Shown here: one piece after another, positions 56,706 to 61,483 of the stretch
Numbering within the stretch: the first letter of the stretch is position 1
How the letters are laid out: every line of letters starts with the position of its first letter
Assembly (NCBI GenBank): GCA_035347995.1
Contig: DAOPQD010000009.1
Location: forward strand, 1 to 61,483
Direction: 5' to 3'
Source of the DNA: JAAZNO01 sp012798275
Lineage (GTDB): Bacteria > Chloroflexota > Anaerolineae > B4-G1 > SLSP01
DNA: 61,483 nucleotides
Position numbers and translations under genes: made by a program
Notes under the pieces: generated by a model
What the model saw: only the letters and a program-made list of their open reading frames with translations
The model's database searches: none
What the model was told of the DNA's origin: nothing

Positions 56706-59483
56706 TCAGGGGGCGATGCGGATGACGGCGAGCTGCAGGCGGTCGTCGGGCTGACGCTGCCCCGCGACGGTGAGGGGCAGCCGCGCGAAGCTCGCGGTCT
56801 CGTACATACCGATGTAGAGCGTGTAGTCTCCCGCCGGCGCTTGCGGGCTGACGGTGACGGCGTGCTCATCCAGGATGATTTCCCCCGTTTCCCAGCCGAG
56901 GGTGGGGCGCTGCCATTGCGCCGGGACGCTGTCGTCCTGCCCGTAGATCAGCCCATCCGCCCCCACGAGATGGACGAAGACTTTGGCATCGCTGCCCGGC
57001 CGGCTCTCGACGCGCCAGACCAGGCGCAGGGAGAGCGTCTCGCCGGGGCGCAGGCTCTCGGGTGCGAGGTCGTAGCCGAGGAACGTGATGGCCTCCCCCA
57101 ATTGCGCCTCCAGCGGATGGCTCAGCGGCGGCGCTGTGTAGAGCCGCGCCTGCCCGGCGACCTGAACCTGTCCCACGGCGAGCCTGCCGCCGTTTCCCAC
57201 CCCCTCGAGACCGAGCTGATACAGCCCCGGCGCGAGCGCCGGCAGCGGCAGCAGATAGATCACCCGCACCGTCTCACCCGCCTGCCACAGCGACGTGGGA
57301 TAGCTCGCGCCGAGCGGCGTTTCCTGCGTGACGAGGGCCTCACCCGTCGCGTCGCGCAGGGTGAGGGTGACGGTGATGTCGCGCCCGGGGGCCTGTGTGG
57401 CCTGCCAGGTGACCTCGAATTCGATGCTGCTGCCCGGCGTCGCGGTGCGCAGCGTCTCCTCGAAGGCGATCGCGCGCAGGGGGCCGAAGTCCACGCCCGC
57501 TTGAAGCGGCTTGAGCGTGCGCCCTTCAACTTCCAGGGTGAGCGGCCCCAGGACGAGCGCGCTGCCGCTGGGCCGCCCCTCGCGGAGCACGGGGAGCTGT
57601 CCCCCGCCTTCCCGCGCGAAAACCAGCTGGACTTCGTAGCGTCCTGCGGGGATGCCGTCGGGCAGGGGCAGTTCGACCAGCTCGTAGACGGTGTCGCCGG
57701 CGTGCCATTGTTCGGAAAGGTAGGTGGCGGCGTCGCCCTGGCTCCAGAGGACGCCGTTGGCATCCACCAGGTGCACTTTGAGGACGCGCCCTTCGGCGAC
57801 TGAGCGCAGCGCGCGCCAGTGCAGGAACACGTCCACGGAAGCGTCGCGGGGCGTTGTCGGGGGAAGGTGCCAGTCGAGGATCTCGATCTCATCGGCGAAG
57901 GCGGCCTGCGCCGGCAGGTCGCGTTCCGCTTCCAGGGCGCCGGGCTTGAGGCGCGCCAGGGTCACGGCGGTGCCGCCGAAGGGGTCGGGGAGCGGCGCCA
58001 GCGGTTCGGTGAGCTCCGCCGTCAGCGCGGCGATGGGATCCGCCAGGGGATTATCCGCCGCGCGGAGATAGGTCACCGTGCGGTTGTCGCGCTGCGGGAT
58101 GACCAGGCTCCGTCCGCCGTAGAGCCACACGGCGTCCACGGTGCGCGGCGCGACGAAGATGACTGTGGGATGTTTGTAGTGCAACGCCTGAATGACGACC
58201 GTCTCGCCGGCGTCCAGGCGCGCGGCGGCTTCCTGGGCGAGTTGCACGTATTCCGTGTTGAAAATCTCGTAGGTCTCCGGGCGCCGGACCCATTCGCCGA
58301 AATACGTCCGCACCGTGCTGCCGCCCTCGAAGGCGAGGAGGACGACCAGCGCGAGGGGCGCGACGCACCGGAGCGGGGGGCTGAGGCGGCGTTGCGCGGC
58401 GGCGAGCAGCGTTTCCAATCCCAACGCCGCCAGGCCGAAGATGGCGGGGGTGATGCCGAAGCTGCGTTGTCCCTGGGGCATCAGGTCTACCGTGAGGATG
58501 GCGGGCAGGCACATTCCGGCGGTCCAGATCAGGAGCAGGGCATATTCGGGCTTCCGCCACTGCTTCAGCGCTACGATGATGCCGATCCCGAAAGCCGCTG
58601 CCATGAGCGGGTCGAAGATGGGCTTGCCGGGCAGATTGTAATGCCAGCGCGGATCGCCTTTGAGGAAGAATCCTCCCACGGTCTTGAGGAGGTTGTCGCC
58701 ATAGACGTGGAATGCCGTGGCACCGCCCGCCTGACGCAAGGCGAGCACCTGATCGGCGCGCTCCCAGAAGTCGTGGGGATGGTGGATGAAGTGCAGTCCC
58801 AGGGGGGCAAAGACGAGCGCGGCGATGAGCGCGGCCAGCACGAGTCCGCTGAAGCGTGTGAGAAAGCGCTGCCGATCCACCAGCAGGCAGTAGAGGAAGA
58901 AGAGCAGCACGGTCACCGGGAACAGGCGCGCAGCCAGGTAGGTGTACAACACTAATCCCACAAACGCGCCGCCGAGGGCGAGCCAGCCCTTGTGTCCGTC
59001 GCGGTAGCCGCGCCAGAGGCAGAGCAGCGCCAGGCATTCCAGTGGGGGGATGAGGATGTTGGGGTAGCCGTTGCGGCTCACCGTCAGATGCCAGTACGAG
59101 AGGGCGGTCACGCTCGCGGCGATAAGCGCCAGGCGGCGGTTGCCATAGAGTTCGCGCAGCAGCAGATACACCAGGGGAATCGTCACGGCGCCGATGAGGG
59201 CGGAAGTCAGCCGAATGCCGACGATCCCGATCCCGGCGAGGCGAAAGACGCCCGCCATGAGGTACATGTAGAGCGGCTCGCGGCCCGTGTAGGCGGAGAA
59301 GAAGACGGGCAGTTGGCCATGGTAGATTTCCAGCGCCATCAGGCCGTAGACGGCCTCGTCGAAGTGGAGCCCCGGCGGGAACCGCTTGAGGCCGATGAGG
59401 CGCAGCGCCGCGCCTCCCAATGTGATGAGGGCGAGGCCCAACTTCCAGCGGAAACGGGCAATCGTCGCGACCGCAGATTTCAA
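56706..59483 (-). CDS. GT39-family membrane glycosyltransferase with three C-terminal beta-sandwich domains
   Basis: A 925-residue protein. The first 400 residues hold about ten helices and the GT39/ArnT-like loop FPPGLHFDEAVYG (catalytic Asp-Glu) and TGREPLYMYLMAG. It would move a sugar from a polyprenyl-phosphate donor outside the membrane. The soluble C-terminal half seems to contain three tandem beta-sandwich units (about 540-650, 665-785 and 794-925), each with a WxAGDT or WxxGEI-type strand. The last is the domain shared with the lipoprotein of the adjoining operon. It converges on the CotH operon with a 15-bp gap and has its own strong promoter about 110 bp upstream. Its position suggests a role with the CotH/VTC products. 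Confidence 0.85.
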   Translation of the reverse strand: MKSAVATIARFRWKLGLALITLGGAALRLIGLKRFPPGLHFDEAVYGLMALEIYHGQLPVFFSAYTGREPLYMYLMAGVFRLAGIGIVGIRLTSALIGAVTIPLVYLLLRELYGNRRLALIAASVTALSYWHLTVSRNGYPNILIPPLECLALLCLWRGYRDGHKGWLALGGAFVGLVLYTYLAARLFPVTVLLFFLYCLLVDRQRFLTRFSGLVLAALIAALVFAPLGLHFIHHPHDFWERADQVLALRQAGGATAFHVYGDNLLKTVGGFFLKGDPRWHYNLPGKPIFDPLMAAAFGIGIIVALKQWRKPEYALLLIWTAGMCLPAILTVDLMPQGQRSFGITPAIFGLAALGLETLLAAAQRRLSPPLRCVAPLALVVLLAFEGGSTVRTYFGEWVRRPETYEIFNTEYVQLAQEAAARLDAGETVVIQALHYKHPTVIFVAPRTVDAVWLYGGRSLVIPQRDNRTVTYLRAADNPLADPIAALTAELTEPLAPLPDPFGGTAVTLARLKPGALEAERDLPAQAAFADEIEILDWHLPPTTPRDASVDVFLHWRALRSVAEGRVLKVHLVDANGVLWSQGDAATYLSEQWHAGDTVYELVELPLPDGIPAGRYEVQLVFAREGGGQLPVLREGRPSGSALVLGPLTLEVEGRTLKPLQAGVDFGPLRAIAFEETLRTATPGSSIEFEVTWQATQAPGRDITVTLTLRDATGEALVTQETPLGASYPTSLWQAGETVRVIYLLPLPALAPGLYQLGLEGVGNGGRLAVGQVQVAGQARLYTAPPLSHPLEAQLGEAITFLGYDLAPESLRPGETLSLRLVWRVESRPGSDAKVFVHLVGADGLIYGQDDSVPAQWQRPTLGWETGEIILDEHAVTVSPQAPAGDYTLYIGMYETASFARLPLTVAGQRQPDDRLQLAVIRIAP

Positions 59484-59598
59484 ATCCGATGACCTTCTCA
59501 GAAAATAGAACCCGTATCCAGGTGCTCACGTTCGCACGTGTCCATGTGCCCACGTTATTTTCGGGCTTGCCCGGTGTGCGCCAGCACAGGGTGTCTCC

Positions 59599-59626
59599 TT
59601 TATACCTGATCCCGTGTCCTTGTCAA
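59599..59626 (-). promoter_or_regulatory. Promoter of the GT39 gene
   Basis: On the minus strand TTGACA (plus 59621-59626), 16 nt, TATAAA (plus 59599-59604). The leader to the start codon at 59483 is about 110 nt. It includes degenerate cacgttcgcacgtgtcc words and has no obvious riboswitch. Confidence 0.8.
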
Positions 59627-59647
59627 TGAAACGGCAGCGTGCGCTGA

Positions 59648-59675
59648 TTGACAGACATGTGTTCGGCGTTATAAT
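59648..59675 (+). promoter_or_regulatory. Consensus promoter of the 33-codon transcription unit
   Basis: TTGACA (59648-59653), 16 nt, TATAAT (59670-59675). Both boxes are perfect, the strongest-looking promoter in the window. It is divergent from the GT39 promoter, 21 bp away. Confidence 0.85.
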
Positions 59676-59695
59676 CCAGTTTGAGGTGCTATTTC

Positions 59696-59797
59696 ATGAA
59701 ACTGCGCTGGTTATTTGATCCCGATTATTCTGTTAAAGACGACCCTGAGGGTACGGGCTTCGATCGGATGCGCGAACTTCATCATTTGCCGATCTGA
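59696..59797 (+). CDS. Putative 33-residue microprotein
   Basis: A short ORF starting MKLRWLFDPDYSVKDD and ending RELHHLPI, with 11 charged residues excluding His. It has a gaggtg ribosome binding site (59683-59688) 7 nt before the ATG, a perfect consensus promoter just upstream, and a perfect terminator 26 bp after the stop. The whole unit is about 175 nt. There is no signal peptide or membrane segment. I recognise no family. It may be a conserved small protein or a small RNA that happens to carry an ORF; the fit of promoter, binding site, ORF and terminator favours translation. Confidence 0.6.
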   Translation: MKLRWLFDPDYSVKDDPEGTGFDRMRELHHLPI

Positions 59798-59823
59798 AGC
59801 TGATTTGTTATTGATGCTGGTGT

Positions 59824-59857
59824 CGGGGCTGCGATGAGGTCGCAGCCCCGTTTTTTT
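59824..59857 (+). terminator. Terminator of the microprotein unit
   Basis: A perfect 11-bp stem cggggctgcga / tcgcagccccg with loop tgagg, followed by seven T residues. Confidence 0.93.
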
Positions 59858-59947
59858 GTCTGCAGACATCTAGCTCTTCTTACAGGCAAAGGCAATCAAG
59901 AGGGGATGCCAGGTGCTCGCGCACATCATGCAAGCATGAAAATGTGC

Positions 59948-60236
59948 GGTTACTGTTCAGCCTGGCGCCAGGTAGCTGCGATGGATGAACCTTTGTGAGC
60001 TGTAGCTTTTGCCCCACCCCCTGCCCCCTCCCCGACGGCGTATGCGCCGTCGGGGAGGGGGAGAAAAAAATTGGGTTTTTGCAGGCGGGCGTAGCCCGCC
60101 TGCAAAAACCCACAAAAAAAAGTTCCCCTTCCCCCCGCGCTGCGCGGGGGGAAGGGGAAGGGGATAGGGGGCAAAAATTGATTCTAAATCTTCGGCGATC
60201 ACCATAAAATCTTGCGTTTTTTAGTCAGTGGCGGTA
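59948..60236 (-). repeat. Family A hairpin element, copy A6
   Basis: Reverse orientation. The terminal repeat ggttactgttcagcc is at 59948-59962. H3 is 60024-60040 / 60045-60061, H2 is 60073-60090 / 60094-60111 and H1 is 60125-60140 / 60142-60157; all are perfect stems of 16-18 bp. The left arm (gattctaaatcttcggcgat...) ends at tagtcagtggcggtacc. With the microprotein unit it accounts for the gap before the antiporter gene. Confidence 0.87.
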
Positions 60237-60312
60237 CCTTTGCCACGTAAGTGATTTTTTCGCTGATTCGCTGACTGCTGACCGCTGATCTCTATTTGCG
60301 AAGGAGGTTATT
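60220..60312 (+). promoter_or_regulatory. Antiporter gene leader, nearly identical to the argS leader
   Basis: This leader matches 23139-23238 apart from an 8-nt gap and a few substitutions, and runs up to the gaaggagg ribosome binding site. No convincing -10 box is seen. Confidence 0.6.
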
Positions 60313-61356
60313 ATGTTGGAACAATTCATCAATCCGAATAGCAGTATCTGGTTGCTCTCGCTGGTAGGGCTGGCGGCTATCGCGTTGCTGGTTTACAGCG
60401 CGAACGTAGCGGTGACCAGGCTCATGGGGCTGGCGGGGTATTTTCGCCTCTCGACTACTTTCATGGGGGTGACCGTGGTCTCTCTGGCCACAAGTATTCC
60501 TGAAATCACCTCGCATTTCACGGCGTCCGTGGGCATCCTCACCGGCGCGGTGGATTTCAAAATTGGCTCCTCTTTGGTTTTGGGAGCGAACATCGGCTCC
60601 GATGTGGTGCAGCAGACCTTGATCATGGCGATTGTGGTGTTCATAGCGGGCACGTTGCACTTTCGCCGCTATTTCCTCGCCAAGACCATGATCCCGATGG
60701 TCGTGACGACGCTGATGTGCCTGGTATTGGGCTGGGACGGGATTTATTCGCGTCTCGACGGTTTCATTCTCTTTGGCAGTTTCATTGCTTACCTGTATTA
60801 TCTCTACCGCGATGAGCGCAAGTATTACAAGCCAGAGGATCATGGTTTTACGGCAGAGGGTGAGGTGCCAGAAGGTACGCCGCAATCGGGCAAAGAGGCC
60901 TGGCTTTATGCGTTGATTTCGGTGGTGGCCTTGACTGTTACCGTTGCCAGCGCGATGTTGACATTGAGTGTTACCGAAGTCATCGTGGGGCGTACCGGCA
61001 TCGGCGGCTCGTTGATCGGCGTGTTGACGTTGGGTGTGGCCTCGGCTTTGCCGGAGCTGATTACCGCAGTCTCTGGCATCCGCAACGGGGATGCCGGCAT
61101 CCCGTTGGGCACGCTCGTGGGCAGCAACATCACCAATCCGCTCGTCGCCATTGGCGGCGGGGCGCTCATCTCCACGTATTGGGTCCCCCGTCCTCTGGTG
61201 CTTTGGGATCTCCCCTGGGAAGCCCTCACCGGCACGATTCTCTGGATCTACTTGTGGCTCAACAAGGGCCGCATTGGGAAAAAAGGGGGCATCTATCTGA
61301 TGGTGTTGTACTTCGTCTATGTGATTTTGCGCTCGATTTTCTTCGCGGTAGATTGA
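60313..61356 (+). CDS. Calcium/sodium antiporter-like protein (CaCA superfamily)
   Basis: A 347-residue membrane protein with two homologous halves of about five helices each. The alpha-repeat motifs are present in both: ATSIPEITSHFTASVG with KIGSSLVLGANIGSDV (about 58-97), and GVASALPELITAVSGIRNG with LGTLVGSNITNP (about 240-275). The central loop (about 165-195) is short and acidic. It would exchange Ca2+ (or another cation) for Na+ or H+. The ATG has gaaggagg upstream. The ion pair cannot be decided from sequence. Confidence 0.9.
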   Translation: MLEQFINPNSSIWLLSLVGLAAIALLVYSANVAVTRLMGLAGYFRLSTTFMGVTVVSLATSIPEITSHFTASVGILTGAVDFKIGSSLVLGANIGSDVVQQTLIMAIVVFIAGTLHFRRYFLAKTMIPMVVTTLMCLVLGWDGIYSRLDGFILFGSFIAYLYYLYRDERKYYKPEDHGFTAEGEVPEGTPQSGKEAWLYALISVVALTVTVASAMLTLSVTEVIVGRTGIGGSLIGVLTLGVASALPELITAVSGIRNGDAGIPLGTLVGSNITNPLVAIGGGALISTYWVPRPLVLWDLPWEALTGTILWIYLWLNKGRIGKKGGIYLMVLYFVYVILRSIFFAVD

Positions 61357-61483
61357 GGATGGCGCTGTCGTTTTCAGTGGGGGAATTGTGGGCAAGGCCT
61401 CCCTGTTCTCGTTTTGGGCAGCGGATGGACGTGTCAAATCAAAAGATAATCCGAGTGAACGACAATCGTTCTGTCAAAAGATA
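61357..61483. other. End of window, nothing recognised
   Basis: 127 bp after the antiporter stop. I see no ORF, strong hairpin or promoter match here. Confidence 0.5.

Noticed and set aside
1..61483. tRNA, rRNA or integrated phage/transposon genes
   Set aside because: I looked for tRNA-like clover patterns, rRNA signatures, integrases and DDE transposases by eye and found none. A tRNAscan or Infernal run would settle the RNA question.

Overview
The window reads as a chromosomal segment of a high-G+C bacterium, most likely a member of the Chloroflexota (Anaerolineae-like). This is an inference from gene content: FhaA/FhaB-type FHA proteins, Pro/Thr-rich PTPTP linkers in secreted lipoproteins, an N-terminally extended CCA-type nucleotidyltransferase, a Cys-to-Asp MurA, a two-gene lysine-ketoglutarate reductase/saccharopine dehydrogenase, and giant GT39 and O-antigen-ligase membrane proteins. 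I see no rRNA, tRNA, CRISPR array, transposase or phage gene. Coding density is high, and most long overlapping antisense frames are G+C-driven shadows.

Layout. 1-3.5 kb: a small DUF2721 membrane protein facing phosphohexomutase and phosphopentomutase genes. 3.5-6.5 kb: a lower-G+C insert with a propeller lipoprotein and a HEPN/MNT (HepT-MntA) toxin-antitoxin pair. 6.5-11.8 kb: GDP-D-rhamnose synthesis (gmd, rmd), a DUF348-G5-propeller lipoprotein and a CCA-type nucleotidyltransferase. 11.9-17.6 kb: efp, a LysM lipoprotein, a SpoU-type methyltransferase, a Nudix hydrolase, an M3 peptidase and a 2H phosphoesterase. 17.6-30 kb: saccharopine-pathway genes, class II aldolase, an ATP-grasp protein, argS, secG, an orphan solute-binding protein and pyruvate phosphate dikinase. 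30-40 kb: a tandem pair of SPFH membrane proteins behind a possible leader ORF, a GT39-like transferase, FhaB/FhaA, and a catalytically dead-looking glycosidase fused to an O-antigen ligase. 39.8-47 kb: DUF4230, truD, MBL hydrolase, murJ, SAM hydrolase, murA and rdgB, mostly overlapping or tightly spaced. 47-56.7 kb: a DUF4956 / CotH / VTC / CotH / lipoprotein / CotH operon, followed by a convergent GT39 protein that shares a C-terminal domain with the operon's lipoprotein. 59.6-61.4 kb: a tiny transcription unit (33-codon ORF with consensus promoter and terminator) and a Ca2+/cation antiporter.

How the genes fit together. Much of the window concerns the cell surface: nucleotide-sugar supply (phosphohexomutase, gmd, rmd), polyprenyl-linked or membrane glycosyl transfer (two GT39 proteins, O-antigen ligase), envelope precursor synthesis and flipping (murA, murJ, with FHA proteins), and a VTC/CotH module implying polyphosphate synthesis and protein phosphorylation linked to exported proteins.

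The most unusual non-genic feature is a dispersed intergenic element (family A, about 175-316 bp, six copies, both orientations). It has terminal inverted repeats starting GTAACTGTTCAG and up to three strong tandem hairpins whose arms change together between copies. Two reverse copies continue into nearly identical leaders that run up to the ribosome binding sites of argS and of the antiporter gene. Several genes have a TATAAT box exactly 7 nt before the start codon, suggesting leaderless transcripts.
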